64,000 nucleotides of DNA, taken from positions 62,001 through 126,000 of the forward strand of contig JAJOHG010000008.1 of assembly GCA_021029095.1 (NCBI GenBank), given 5' to 3'. The DNA is from Phellopilus nigrolimitatus. Taxonomy: Eukaryota; Basidiomycota; Agaricomycetes; Hymenochaetales; Hymenochaetaceae. Made by a program: the position numbers and the translations under genes. The stretch's first letter is position 1, and each line of letters begins with the position of its first letter. Below are positions 41,523-53,575 of this stretch, one piece after another. Below the pieces are notes generated by a model, which did no database searches, was not told the DNA's origin, and saw only the letters and a program-made list of their open reading frames with translations.

Positions 41523-43874
41523 ATGTCCGCCGCCGTCAACCCCAAGCGCGGCGCCCTCTGGGCACCCGACAGGCCGCGCTCCGTCGACCCCGCCCTCGTC
41601 GCACGCTCCTCCTCCACCAGCGCCGCCACCGCGCCCACGCCCGCGGCCGCCCGCCCGTCCTTCTCCGCCTTCTCCTCCTTCTCCTCCTCCCTCTCCTCCT
41701 CCCTCTCCTCCGCCTTCTCCGCAGGCAGACACGCCCGCGCCGGCTCCAGCGGCTCCCCGCCCACGCCCACGCGCCCGGCCTCCGCCGCGCCCCAGACAAA
41801 GTGGCTCCCGCGCGCACTCGCTCCCGGCCCGCCAGCCGCGCCGCACACCAGCAGCAGCGGCGCCCGGCACCGCTCCACGTCCAGCGCGTCTGCCGCCGCC
41901 GCCGCCGCAGCAGCAGCAGCAGCAGCCGAGGCACCCCTCCCGCCCGTGCCGCCCCTCCCCTCGCACCCAAGCCCAGCCGGGTCGGCCGACAGCGACGATA
42001 ACGACGATAACGATAATGGCGACGATGACGACGACGACGATGACGGCGCAGACGCAGACGCAGACGCAGACGACGATGGCGACGGCGACTGGCGCACATC
42101 CGTGCAGCACGCCGTCGCGGCCCGCTTCCGTCCGCGCTTCCGCGAGGCCGACGCCGCGCTCCACGCACGCCTGCGCGCCGCGCTCGCGGGCGGCGGCGTC
42201 AACGCCACGACCGTCGCGCGCCGTGCGCGGCGAGATAGCCTCGGCGGCGGCACTACCAATATAAGCAGCACCAACAGCACGAGCGCGAGCTCGCGCACGA
42301 CGGACGAGGCGCGCCTGCGCGCCGCGCACGAGCGCGCGCTCGCCGCGCTCCACCGGGAGATGGACGACGAGCTGCGCGCCGCGCTCGCGCGCGAGGAAGC
42401 CGCGCGCAGGCGCCGGAGTCGACGCGGGGGCGACGACCGCGACCGCGACCGCGTGGTCGTCGAGGAGGCGAGCCCCGGCACGAGCCCCGAGGAGGAGTGG
42501 CTCTGGCGGCCCGACGAGCTCGCGGCTGCTGCTGCTGAGGCGGCCGACGCACCGCCGCGCGTGCGCGACAAGTGGAAGGACGCGGTGCGCGTGGAGCAGC
42601 AGGTCATCTGGGACGCGATCAAGCGCGGAGGCACGCCGTCGAACTCGAACTCGAATTCGTTGATGAGCGGGAGCCGGAAGGTGCACTTCGCGCCGGCGGG
42701 GACGCCTCCGCCGCCGCTCCCGCCCGTGCCGACGCTCCCGCGCACGCCGCACACCCCGAACGGCGCGCCCGCGCGCGCGGCAACCGCGCAGCCGCACTCG
42801 CACTCGCACTCGCATGCGTCCGCGCCGGCGCCGGCACACCGCGCGCTGTCGCCGGGCGTGCGCCCGGGGAGCGCGCGGCCCGCGAGCCCCGCGTACGCGC
42901 GGTGGATCCCGTCCGCGCAGGGCCAGGCGCCGGCGCCCCCGCAGGGCATCCCGATCCCCGGGCGGAGCGCCGCGAGCCACTATGCGAGCAATTATGCCGG
43001 GCAGCAGCAGCAGCACCACCAGCACCACTACCGCCAGCACAGCCGTGGCCATGGGGGCGCGCTGGAGGAGGGCGGGGAGGGCGCGAGTGCGGGGAGCGGG
43101 AGCGCGCGCAGTGTGAGTGTGAGTGGGGTTGGGACTGGGACTGGGACTGGGATTGGGAGAGGGAGCGGCGGCGGGGGAGGGAGTGGGAGTTGGAGGGAGT
43201 GGAATGCGGCGCGGAGGGAGAGGGAGGGGTCGCCTGCCGCGAATGGGAATGGGACGCCGCCGATGGCGCCCGCGCCCGCGCCGGTCGTGAGCTCCGCGTC
43301 GGGATATGCGAGCCGCCAGCGGACGGCGTCGTCCCATGGACACGGGCACGTGCGCGCGCCGTCTGCGCCGCCGGTGTCGGTGCCGCTGGCTTCGCGCGAG
43401 CGCGAGCAGAGGGAACGCGAAAGGGAGAGGAAGGCGGTTGTGGACGACCGCGAGCCGGAGGGCGAGCACCGCGCGCCGGCGCCGCCGGCGCTCCGCATGA
43501 GCGCGAGCGCGAGCGCGCGGACGGTGGAGCGCACGAGCTCGGCGCGGAGCGCGCTGCCGGACGAGGACGCGCCGCCGCCGCCCCCGCCTCCGGGACCGGG
43601 ACCAGATCCGTCGCCGTCGCCGCCGCACGCGTCGTCGCCGCTGCCCGCGTCGACGGCGGCGGCGTACAGCGCGCGGGACAAGGGGAAGGGGAAGGCGCGC
43701 GCGCTGCCCGAGCCCGAAGCGGGTGGGTACGCGACGGATTACGTGTCGGGCGGGAGGGCGCGCAAGAAGTCGAGGCTTGGCGGCGGGGGAGCGGGCGCGG
43801 GGATGTATGTTGCGCAGCTTGAGGACTTTGCGAGTGTGTTGAGGAGGGAGTTGAGGATTAGCGCGGAGGCGTAG
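41523..43874 (+). CDS. Large low-complexity hypothetical protein
   Basis: One uninterrupted frame of 783 aa; the start at 41523 (CGACCCATGTCC) was preferred over 41484 for its context. Order of parts: Ser/Ala/Pro-rich N-terminus with a polyalanine run (about 120-135), an acidic Asp run (DSDDNDDNDNGDDDDDDDD, about 160-185), two charged helices (RFREADAALHARLRAALA; ERALAALHREMDDELRAALA), a conserved-looking block EEEWLWRPDELAAAAAEA and VRDKWKDAVRVEQQVIWDAI, then long Pro/Ser/Gly and His/Gln tracts, and a final helix YVAQLEDFASVLRRELRI. The WKDAVRVEQQVIWDAIKR helix and the C-terminal helix look like the functional parts. The complementary strand has a longer open frame, explained by codon bias. 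Probably a disordered nuclear or scaffold protein; function unknown. Confidence 0.6.
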   Translation: MSAAVNPKRGALWAPDRPRSVDPALVARSSSTSAATAPTPAAARPSFSAFSSFSSSLSSSLSSAFSAGRHARAGSSGSPPTPTRPASAAPQTKWLPRALAPGPPAAPHTSSSGARHRSTSSASAAAAAAAAAAAAEAPLPPVPPLPSHPSPAGSADSDDNDDNDNGDDDDDDDDGADADADADDDGDGDWRTSVQHAVAARFRPRFREADAALHARLRAALAGGGVNATTVARRARRDSLGGGTTNISSTNSTSASSRTTDEARLRAAHERALAALHREMDDELRAALAREEAARRRRSRRGGDDRDRDRVVVEEASPGTSPEEEWLWRPDELAAAAAEAADAPPRVRDKWKDAVRVEQQVIWDAIKRGGTPSNSNSNSLMSGSRKVHFAPAGTPPPPLPPVPTLPRTPHTPNGAPARAATAQPHSHSHSHASAPAPAHRALSPGVRPGSARPASPAYARWIPSAQGQAPAPPQGIPIPGRSAASHYASNYAGQQQQHHQHHYRQHSRGHGGALEEGGEGASAGSGSARSVSVSGVGTGTGTGIGRGSGGGGGSGSWREWNAARREREGSPAANGNGTPPMAPAPAPVVSSASGYASRQRTASSHGHGHVRAPSAPPVSVPLASREREQRERERERKAVVDDREPEGEHRAPAPPALRMSASASARTVERTSSARSALPDEDAPPPPPPPGPGPDPSPSPPHASSPLPASTAAAYSARDKGKGKARALPEPEAGGYATDYVSGGRARKKSRLGGGGAGAGMYVAQLEDFASVLRRELRISAEA

Positions 43875-45782
43875 GCGGGTGTGTGGGGTGCTGGGTTTGG
43901 AGGGGCAGGGAGGGGAGGGTTGGTTTGTCTGTCCGACGCGGTTTTGGGATGTGGAGTCTGTTTGTGTGGTTATGCCTATGCCTACGTCCTCGCCTCTCCT
44001 CTTCCTCCTCCTCCTCCGGACGAGACGAGTCAGTTCCGCCACCGCGTTGGCGCTCAACTATGATAGTATTCCACGCACCGGCTCGGTTTCCCCGCGTGCG
44101 CCTCTCGCTCGCTCGTGCTCTGCTACGCTCTCTTCGTCCGCGTCCGCGTCCCGGACCCATTTTTTAGGAGGCCCGCTCGCGCTGGCGAAGCCTCGGAGAT
44201 TAAGGAGGAGGGATTTGGGATTAAGGGGCGCGGTTTATGCTCGTCTCTCGTCTGGCTCCGTCTGTCTGGCTCTGTCTGTCTGGCTCTGTCTGTCTGGCCG
44301 TCCGTCCGCCCCTCTGCGCGTACATGTACCCCCGGCTCTTTCTCTGCGGCGTCCTTTTCGAGACGCCCCCTTTTCCGACTCGATAACGCGTTTATGAGCG
44401 CGGCGCAGCGCAGCGCCTCCTAGGACGACTAGGCCCGAACCCTGCGCCCTCTTGGCTCTCACACCCAACCCGCAACCCGTAACCCTGCCCGCGCCCCCGC
44501 CCCGACCGCCGGTGTATTTGTTTTCGTGGTGCTGCTGCGCGCACGCGTGTTTTCCCGTTCATCTCTCATCTCGTTCCGTGTATTAATTTCTTTGGCCGGC
44601 CGGCTTTCGTTTCATGTCCACCCACCCATCTCTCTCTTTCTTTCGCTGTCTTTGGCATCTGCATCAGTCTTCATCTGTTCATCTCTCTCCGTTTATGTCT
44701 TCGTCATTTCCCACTCCTTCCCACACTCCGTCTTGGTGAATGAGTCACTGCTTTTTTTTTTCTTTCATTTTTTCATTTTGACCAGTTTATGGGCGCGAAC
44801 GTGGGCGTCGCGTGCGGGTTTCAGATCCACGTTTTCGTTGGTGGTCCTCGTCCTCGGCTTTCGATCGTGTCGTATTTCCTCTTTCCCTCTTTCCCTCTTT
44901 CCCTCTTTCCTCTTTCCTCTTTCCTCTTTTTCACGCAATTTATATCCCGGCTCGGTTCTATGCATTGCACTTTTTTCTTCACTCTCTCCATGCATATCAT
45001 ATATCCATTTTCCATTCGCCCCCATTCGTGCCGGCTCCGGCTCGCTCCCCCAATCCGAAACCGACAACCGCAAAACCCACCTCCGAATCTAAATCTAAAT
45101 TCTATATCTGAAACTGAATACTGAATACCTATGTATGTGTATGACGCCTGCGCCTGCGTATGGCGATTGATGCGCGCGCGGCCGCGGCCGCTGCGCGTGT
45201 TGCCAGCACTTTGCTGCATATAATCTTAGTCCCGTAGTCGCGTAGTCGAGTCAGTCGAGTTGGCGGAAGCAAACGCGAAGGACAATGGACATGACATGGC
45301 GTGACTGCAGTCCTATACGTATAATATTCCCGAAATAGGGACGAGCCCGGATTTGGACGGCCAGGCAGCAGGTGCCACAGCAACCGCAGGGCGTAGGGCG
45401 TGGCCTTGTAAAGAAAAAAAAAAGAAATTGGTGGTGATCGGAAAGGGTAAAGCGACCCCCGAGAGAAAATAAAAAGACACCAAGGGCGGCGACGACTCTC
45501 CTCTTCTTCTCTCTCTCTCTCTTCTTCTTTGCTCTTCATCTCATCTCTCGTCTCGTCTCGGCCCTCCGCTTTTCTCTCTTCCTCTCTCTCCTATCTAACA
45601 AACTCCTTATTCCTATCTATTCGCAACCCCGCCCGCCCACGCACCCCCCAAAAAAAAATTTCATCGAGAAGAACCAACCAACCACCATAACCAACCATCA
45701 CCCACCACCCACCGCCCACCCCCAACCCAACCCAGCAACCACAACGAACACAGCGAACAACACGAACACGAACACCACAAAG
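43875..45782. other. Intergenic region with pyrimidine-rich promoter-like tracts
   Basis: Contains CT-rich tandem arrays (44879-44929, unit CTTTCCCT/CTTTCCT; 45500-45600 TCTCTCT and CTCGTCTCG runs) directly before the gene at 45783. CT-rich stretches near transcription starts are common in highly expressed fungal genes. No gene seen. Confidence 0.45.
44879..44929 (+). repeat. Polypyrimidine tandem repeat (CTTTCC(CT))
   Basis: Seven or so head-to-tail CTTTCCCT/CTTTCCT units. Confidence 0.8.
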
Positions 45783-48700
45783 ATGCCGCACGCAGACTCG
45801 TCGGCGGGCTCCTCGCCCGCAAACGACCTCTTCCGCATCTCGCTCTCCTCCTCCTCCGACTCCGAGCACGAGCACGAGCACGAGCACGAGTACGCCGCGG
45901 ACCGCGACGGCGTGCTCGCGGGCACGCGCGCGCGGCTCGCCGCCGCGGGGCACGCGCGCTTCCAGGACATCCTCGAGGACGCCTCCGCGGCGCTCAAGCG
46001 CTCGCTCGCGCAGGGCGCGCTCAGCCCGCGCCGCAAGCAGCGCATGTTCGACGCGTTCCTGCGCGAGATGCGCGAGATCGCGGCGATGCAGGAGCGCGAG
46101 GTCGAGGATAGATTGAGGGAGGAGGCGCGCTTCGAGGCGACGCTGAGCTTGTCGAGGAGCGAGAGCGGCGCGGGCGCGAGCGGGAGCGGGAGCGGCGCCG
46201 GCGGACTGGGCCTGGCGTTTGGAGCCGGCGTCGCGGGGCCGTCGCGTGCGGGCCCGAGCATGAGCGCCAGCGCAAGCTCGAGCTCGAGCTCCGCGTCCGG
46301 AGCGGCGACGGCGCAGCAGCGCCTCATCGACGCGGTGAACCGCATCCCGCAGCCGACCGGGGACAGCGACAGCGACGACGGCTCGAGCACGGAGGAGGAG
46401 ACGGACCGCCCGCCGCGGGCGCCGGCCTTCCGCCCTGGGAACCGCAGGAACAATGCCAGTGCCAGTGCCAATTGTGCGTTCTAATTCCATTTTTTTTTAA
46501 TTGTTGTATTTTTTTGTGTGCCTTTGGATTTGGATTTCATTTCGGTGTTTTTGCGCACGCGCACGCGTACACATTTTTTTTTTCGTTCATGTGCGATCTA
46601 TCTCCCCATCTCCCCATCCCATCTCCCCATTTCCCATCTTGCTGCTGTTGTTCCCGTTTTCGCACTGTGCACCCCCGCTAATCGCGCGCTTTCTCCCCCT
46701 TTTTTTTCTTTCCGGCACCCATCGCATCTCCGCGCACTGCTGCTGCTGCTGCGCTCGCCCACGCTTTCCGGGATCAATCAACGCGTCATGATACTGATAC
46801 ACGAACACACGAACACGCACACGAACACGCACACGCGCGCGGCACCTGTCCTGTCCTGTCCTGTCCTGTCCGCGTCCCTGCATTGGCCTTGGCCCACCCG
46901 ATCACGTCCATCAGCCACCGCATCCACGTCCTCTTCCACATCCTCGTCCACATCCTCAGCCGCATCTTCAGCCGCATCCGCATCCTCATCTTCAAACCTA
47001 AACTCAATCCCAAACTCAATCCCAAACTCAAACGCGAACACGAACGCGAACGCGAACACGAACACGAACACGCGGCGCGCGCGCGCGGGCACAACCGTCG
47101 CGCTCCCGCGCTCCGTCTCCGCGTCCGAGGACAGCAGGGCGCGCGAGGCGGCCGCCTCCTCCGGCGCCTCCTCTTCCTCGTCCGCGTCATCGGCCGCCGT
47201 CGCCACCGCCGGCGGCGGCGGACGCGTCTCGCGCAGCGCGGCGGGCTCCCCGCGCCTCGCGCCGCGCCCCGAGCTGCTGCTCGGCTTCCCGACCTCGTCC
47301 GCGTCCGCATCGGCGTCCGCCCTATTGACCACGACCGCGAACGGAGGTGCCAGCGCGGCCGCGACACAGCCGCCGCCGGCGAAGCAGCAAGTGCCCCCGG
47401 CCCCAGTGCCAGCCCCGGCCCCAGCGCAGTTCCAGGCGCAGGCCCAGCCGAAACAGCAGCAGCAGCAGCAGAAGGCGGCCCCAGCGAAGCCGTCCATACA
47501 GTTGCCGGCTGTCCCGGCGCCCGTCTCAGCGCCCACCGCCCCGCAGGCGCGGCCGCAGATCCAGCCCCCGTCATCCCAGGCACAGACGCAGACGAGCGCG
47601 CTCGCGCTCGCGCTTGCGAAGCACGCCGGCGGCGGCGGCGCGAAGCCCGGCGCTGGCGCTGTCCAGCCCCAGCCCCAGCCCCAGCCCCAGCCGCAGACCC
47701 AGAACCAAAATCAGAACCAAACGCAACTCCAAAATCAGAGCCAGAGCCAAAGCCAAAACCAGGCGCAGACGAAGAGCCAGGAGCAGAGCGAGAGGCAGGG
47801 CGAGAGACAGGGCCAGGGCCAGGGCCCGAGCCCGCCGCCCGGCCAGCGCCACAAGCTGTGGATCCCGCCGAAGCCGCCGCACATGCAGTCGCCCGCGTCC
47901 TCCGTCGCCGCCGCGGCGGCGGCGGCGGCGGCGCCCGCCGAGGGCCAGAAGGATCATGCGCAGGCCCAGAGCCAGAATCAGAACCAGAAGGAGAAGCGCC
48001 CGCGCCCGCTCTCGCACGCGAGCGAGGCGAGCGGCGCCGCTGCTGCTGCGACGGTGACGGCCGTCAGCGTCACGGCCACTCCGAATGCGAACAATGCGAA
48101 TGCGAAGCCGGCGAAGGAGGAGAAGGCAGCTGTGCCTGCGCCTGCTCCGGTGCAGGAGAAGGAAAAAGAGAAGGAAAAAGAAAAGAAGGGCAAGAGCAAG
48201 AAGGCGGGAGCGTCGTCCGCGTCGTCTTCAGCGTCGTCATCATCATCCTCGTCGTCAGCGTCCTCTGCGACCGCGACGACTCCGCCGCCCCCGCCGCCCA
48301 AGGCACAGGCGGCGGCCGCTGCGGCGCCCAAGTCGAAACCGAGTGGGCCCGCGGGCGCCGGCAACGCGAAGCCGGCCGTCGCGCCTAACGCCGAGGCGAA
48401 CGCGAAGACGGTGAAGGTCAAGGACTTTGCGTTTGCTGCTGCCGCCGCTGCGGACGCGGCGAAGGCGGCTGCGAGCACGGATATCAATGCGGATGCGGGA
48501 AAGACGGCTGCGACGAAGGCAGCGCCTGCGCCTGCTCCTGCTCCTGCGGCGACGAAGGCAGCGAAGGCGGCACCTGCTGCTCCTGCCCCTGCTTCTACGA
48601 CTCCGGCGCCTTCCAGCAACATTCCCTCAGCGCCTCCGGCCCCTTCCTTATCTGCATCTTCATCTTCATTCGCATCCGCATTTTCATCTACTTCCGACAA

Positions 48701-50602
48701 AACTGCGATCGCGTCTCCCCCTTCGACGGCTGTGTCAGCTGCGCTCCTCGCGACGGCTTCCTCGGCCGCGGGGCTCGCGTCGGCTTCGAATGCGGCGGCA
48801 GAGTGGGAGCGTGAGCGGCGAGCCGCTGATAAGAGCACGCTGGTTTCCGCTGCTGCTGTGCCTGCGCCCAAGCCGCAGGTGCAGACGACCCAGTTGCAAC
48901 CGCAACCGCAAGCTCAAGCTCAAGCTCAGACAGTCCAGGTGAGATTTTTCGTTTTCCTGTTTTCTTTTTTCTTTTCTTTTCTTTTTCTTTTTTCTTTTTC
49001 CTTTTTCTTTTCGCTGCCCCGCTTGCGCGTCCCCTCCGTCATCGTCGTCGGAATGTTTTCGAATCTTCATCTCGATCGGAGATTTCGATCACCAGTCCCA
49101 CCTGTGATTCCCCTCTCCTCTTCTTCGTCACACGCGTGGTCGAGCCTTGCATTCGATCTACCTGCGGATACGCATCGTGGGCCTCGCTCAGCCTCGAGTT
49201 GAAGCTAACGAAGCACAGTCCGGCGTCATTTGACGTCGCGGTTTGCATTCCTACGCATCTCGCCTTCCCCAAGCGAGGGCTCGCCCCTTTCTTATCCTCC
49301 TTCCGCTTTCCGCCTGCAATGCGCTGCACACGAGGCAAATGATGCTTATCTTATCGCTCCTTTTTTCTTCGCATATAGTCGTCGTCGTACCTCCAGCACC
49401 AGAAGGCTGCCTCAGCGGACTCCACTACAGGACACTCGGTCACGTACGCGTATGCTATGAGCCCCAGCACGTCCGCCTCCACCGTGACGACGCCGTACAC
49501 CCCGTTCTCCGCGCTCTCGATGGCAAACGGCTTCCCGTCGTCCTCTGCGGCGACCAGCGCTGCGAGCAGCCGCGCGATCTCGCGCCACGCGTCGTCCTCG
49601 TCGGAGACGCAGACCTACCCGCAGAAGGACAAGCTCGCGCGCGAGGCCGCGGCGCTGATGGTCGGCGCGCAGCCGCCAACGCAGGCGCACATGTTCTGGC
49701 AGCCGGACCCGACGGAGCGCGAGAAGGAGCGCGAGCGGCACCACGGGCGCACGCCGAGCGCGAACAACAGTGCGCACGGCTCGAGCGCGAGCGCGGGGCA
49801 CAGCGCGGCGTCCTCGCGCTCGAGCTCCGTCTCGCGGCACGACGGCCTCGGACACCAGATGGCCGCGATGGGCCTCGGCCTCGGTTACGACCCCAGCACG
49901 ATCCGCCCCGCCGCGCGCCAGGCGCCGCAGAGCGCGCAGAGCGGCGGCGGCGCGAACCTCGAGGCGGCGTTTGCGAGCTTCATCGAGAGCAACGAGGGCG
50001 GCGCGGGCGGGAGGAGCGGCGCCGGTGCCCCGGATCGCAACATCAGTATCAGCACGGGCACGAGCAGCGCGAGCGGCGGTGGAGGAGGCGGCGGGGGCAA
50101 GTCAGGCTTCGACACGAGCATCTGGGTGCCCTCGCCGACTGTGGTAACCCCGAAGGCATCGCGCCGCGCCGACCGCGATAATCACGGCCAGGGGCAAGCA
50201 CCGCCGCAGCCCCGGCTCGCGCTGACGGCCGGGAGCGCGAACCCGACCTCGCCGCCCATCCACCCGCTCTCGCTCACGCTTGCCTCCGCGTCCTCCGCGT
50301 CCTCCGCGTCCTCGTCCTCGTCGTCTTCCGCCTCATCCTCCTCGCTCGTCCCCGCATCCGCGTCGACCGTCTCGCGGGCGGGCAGCTCCGCACAGGACCA
50401 GTTCTACGCGCTCGCGGAGCGCGCGCGCGAGGAGCGCCTGCGCGTGCGGCGCGGCGAGTTCCAGAGCCGCGCGGAGGTCGTCGCGGTGTTCCAGCGCCGC
50501 GTGGAGGACCTCATGGCGGACTTTGCAGACGCGCTCGTGCGCGCGGACGAGAGCGAGCGCTTCGGCGGCGGCGCTGCGGGCGCGCTGACGCGCCCGTCGT
50601 GA
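45783..50602 (+). CDS. Very large low-complexity protein (single three-exon model)
   Basis: Three long frames join in phase as 45783-46473, 46915-48938 and 49397-50602, giving 1,306 aa. The junctions use GTGCGT..CAG (441 nt) and GTGAGA..CAG (458 nt), unusually long for this window; the pieces could instead be two or three separate genes. Part 1 has a His/Glu run (EHEHEHEHEY) and a charged helix (ALSPRRKQRMFDAFLREMRE). Part 2 is dominated by Ser/Thr, Gln/Pro and Lys/Ala repeats (QPQPQPQPQ, EKEKEKEKEKK). Part 3 has folded-looking blocks: KDKLAREAAALMVGAQPPTQ, GHQMAAMGLGLGYDPSTIRP, LEAAFASFIESNEGG, and a C-terminal helix QSRAEVVAVFQRRVEDLMAD. No known domain. The composition resembles disordered transcription or RNA-granule proteins. 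Confidence 0.5.
46845..46871 (+). repeat. CCTGT pentanucleotide repeat (x5)
   Basis: Perfect tandem array within the inferred first intron of the gene at 45783; it follows an ACGAACAC-type run. Confidence 0.8.
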
Positions 50603-52611
50603 GCGGCCCGCGGATCTCTCGAGCAAGACTGGTTACAAAAGACTTTGACCCCGACAAAAACTGAAGCTGCATGGCGATCTGTGCATTGCCGAGTACGTCC
50701 ATCCTCTTGACTGATGCGGAGACGACGCAGTACAAAGAGATGGAGAGGAGGTGGACGTGCACTCACAACATATTGATCGGCCCCTTTTCATCTCATCTCA
50801 TTTTCACCACATAGACGATAGATTTTTCTCTTTCCTTTCCTCCGTCCCTTTCACCATCTGTATCGATCTGGCTTTCCTTTCCCTCCTCTTATTCTTCCTC
50901 CTAATTCTGTTTCTTGTGCATATGCTTTCCCATTTTATACCAATTTATTTCCCTCCGCCCCCTTCGTCTTGCGATCGGTTTTCTCCCGTGCTCCTTTTCT
51001 CCTGCTCAGCTCTCGCGCTCTGCTCTCTTCTAAGTTATTCAGTTATTCACCCGTGCCCTATTCGCCCGCCTCGCGTAATGTGTAACAAAATCGTTAACCT
51101 GTTATCCCGGCCCACGAATGCGCTTTCCGATGACACTTTTGCTTTTCTCTTTCTCTTCCGATTTATTCCGTCTCTTCTCCCTGCTGTCTTGCTACGCATC
51201 GCCTCCATTATTCTTTTTATTATCTTCTCTCTTGTTTTTGGCTCCCCTTCTTCCCGTCTGGACCCTCGGTTCGTCGCTCTGTCGAATTTGCTTTGCCGCC
51301 CGTTCCTCCGTTTCTCACTGTGTTGAAGTACCAATGCCGCCTTCGATACCCTCTTTCCCGCTCCCGAGTCGCGCTGTTTGATGTTGTCCGTTTTTCGTTA
51401 TTTGTCTCCGAATTATTATTTTTCCTTTCTCCATCACCTTACCACCACCCTCCTTTCCGTGCTCCTGTTCTCTGCTCTCCGATCTACCGACCGACGACGA
51501 ATCACGAACCGTAACGACCGCCTCACGCCTTGTTCTTTCTGTCTGCAACGAATGACTCTGCCCGCACGCTTCCGTCCTTCCATGTTTGTTGTCACGCTGA
51601 GTTGGCCAATTTATGTGTTATTATGTTGACAGAGAAATGGGTACCGCCGCCGCGACATACGCGCGCGCCTTTTGTTGTTTGTGCGCTTGATAGCTTTTGT
51701 ACCTCCAGAGAAGAAGAAGAATGCAGAACTTGTTATGACTTACACTCGAACCTCTCGTAATGCATAGCCAAAATTGATGGTATAAGGATTCGATTACCTC
51801 TCACAACCTTGTGTCGTACATGGATAGTTATTTGGATAATCTCTGGTCCCTTTTGCATTTCGTGAGGTCTGTATGACCGAATGCGACAAGATAGAAGCTA
51901 TCCCATACATTATGAGAAGTTCCGCTGTATGCAGGTCTTGGGCGCTGCAGCCTGAGTTCGCTCATGACTGTGCCGATCGACGCGCTGTTGACGCGTGTTT
52001 CCGGGAAAAGATCGCAAAACCGCACAGAAATACGTCGCTCGAAACAACGAAAACATCTAGAAAAGATGCAATGTCTGGTATACGCCTTCATAGCGTCAAT
52101 TCCGGAAAGGCGCCATAGCTTTGTGTGACCCATACATATTACATCGTAACGGTTTATTCAAAGAGCCAAGCTTAGCCGAGGCTAGCTGTATGATATGAAA
52201 CCCGCAGACATGCTTTTTTTTGCACAGAATCACACCATCCTCGAGCCCGTCGCTGCCTTAACTTCTGAGCCTCGCCCTCTCCCGCACGTATCCCCGGCGG
52301 TTCCAGTACTTGTGATTCTGTATATAAGACTTGTAAGTTTTCAAAGGCACTCTCGGCAATCGTTGAGCCACTCAGGTATGCCCATCGCAATTGTATTCTT
52401 ACGTCGCACAGACGTCTTTTTATGCAGGCATGCCGTTCGCGCCATGCATCAACGAGGACATTCCATACGAACACTAACCACATGCGGGGTCCCACAAAGA
52501 AAGCGACAGTGGCTTGGAATCGAATAGGAATAGGGGCTTTCACAAATTGTGTGCTTCTGAAAGACTGCGCAAGCATGAAAGGACGCTGGTCAGCCGCTTC
52601 GGCGCGCCGGT
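50603..52611. other. Pyrimidine-rich 3' flank and gene-free region
   Basis: 50780-51560 is T/C-rich on the plus strand, followed by mixed sequence to the start of arm B. Open frames are short and without motifs. Confidence 0.45.
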
Positions 52612-52616
52612 GTGCA

Positions 52617-52626
52617 TATAAAAGGA
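52617..52626 (+). promoter_or_regulatory. TATA box (TATAAAAGGA) of the arm B PWP/RW gene
   Basis: 110 bp upstream of ATG 52727; identical 10-mer and near-identical spacing in arm A. Confidence 0.75.
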
Positions 52627-52726
52627 CACAGACTCTGAGTGTGAAATGCGACACGAACCTGCGCAGTGCTAAAGTCCCCCGACTCGCTTTGCTTCTGAGA
52701 CACTGCCTCTGTCCTTTGTAACAGCG

Positions 52727-53575
52727 ATGTCACAGCCGCAGTCCTCGTCTGGAGACAACCCCGACGCCGAACATGTCTCTGTCGCCAGTATGTTCTTCGA
52801 AATGTACGAGCAACGCTGGGAAAAACTTGAGCCGCATCCGGCCGACGGACTCGACAATCCAAATATGAGGTTCGTCGAATTCCCATGGCCGAGTCAATCT
52901 TTCCGCGCGCCCAAAGATTTCACGAAAGAGCATACCAAAGCGAGAGTCGACCAGTTCCTAGATTTCTTGTACGGCCCGGAGCGGCTGGAAGCAAAATCAC
53001 TTTCGAAGAGGCAAGCGGAGCGCATCGAGCGGGGCAGGTGGAACGCCACCATGTTCGAGAACCGCGTGATCGAGAAAGTGCACCCTGATGATAAAAAGAT
53101 CGTCCGGGCGGGATTCAAGCTTGTTATGTCCGCCGTGTACGGGTTGGGCGAGAACGACGCGACGGAAGCCAGTGAGGAAATGGAGGACGCGATATCCCAA
53201 ACCCCCGTTGTGGACTCGAGTTTCAACGTGGATACTTCGTTGCCCAGCGTGCAAGAGGAAGATGACGAGACTGACATGTCAATGGATAACATACTGGACG
53301 GCCTAGTGTCATCTCAGCCCGCAACGCACCCTGTGGACGCATCTGAGGACAGCGTTATGGACGCGCTAGAGTCAGCCCAGGATTTTCCTGACCCCATCTT
53401 CCCTGCTTCTAGTTTTGTCCACACTGGACCAGTACGTCATCCTAGCCAGGAAGAGCTGCCATCATTGCAAGCCTCTCGGGACGACGATTCAGTGGACGAA
53501 TCGGAGCACGCGGGTTCCCTCTTCAGCCCCCAGTCGTCTCAGCAATATAGCTCTCAGTCCATCATTCCCTACTAG
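52727..53575 (+). CDS. PWP/RW-family protein (arm B copy)
   Basis: Single exon, 282 aa (start MSQPQSSSGD). The family domain is at the same positions as in arm A: YEQRW, FVEFPWP (PWP 53-55), RVDQFLDFLY, ERGRW (Trp105) NATMFENRV, RAGFKLVMSAVYGL. The tail is acidic and Ser/Gln-rich and ends SSQQYSSQSIIPY as in arm A. The middle and tail have diverged strongly from arm A although the adjoining 3' intergenic DNA is almost unchanged, so this gene evolves faster or escaped gene conversion. Frame intact, promoter kept: probably a functional gene. Function unknown. Confidence 0.8.
   Translation: MSQPQSSSGDNPDAEHVSVASMFFEMYEQRWEKLEPHPADGLDNPNMRFVEFPWPSQSFRAPKDFTKEHTKARVDQFLDFLYGPERLEAKSLSKRQAERIERGRWNATMFENRVIEKVHPDDKKIVRAGFKLVMSAVYGLGENDATEASEEMEDAISQTPVVDSSFNVDTSLPSVQEEDDETDMSMDNILDGLVSSQPATHPVDASEDSVMDALESAQDFPDPIFPASSFVHTGPVRHPSQEELPSLQASRDDDSVDESEHAGSLFSPQSSQQYSSQSIIPY

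Noticed and set aside
41322..44057. 911-codon open frame on the minus strand
   Set aside because: Antisense to the 783-aa plus-strand gene; it consists of Arg/Ala/Val runs produced by GC-rich codons and has no good start or domain.
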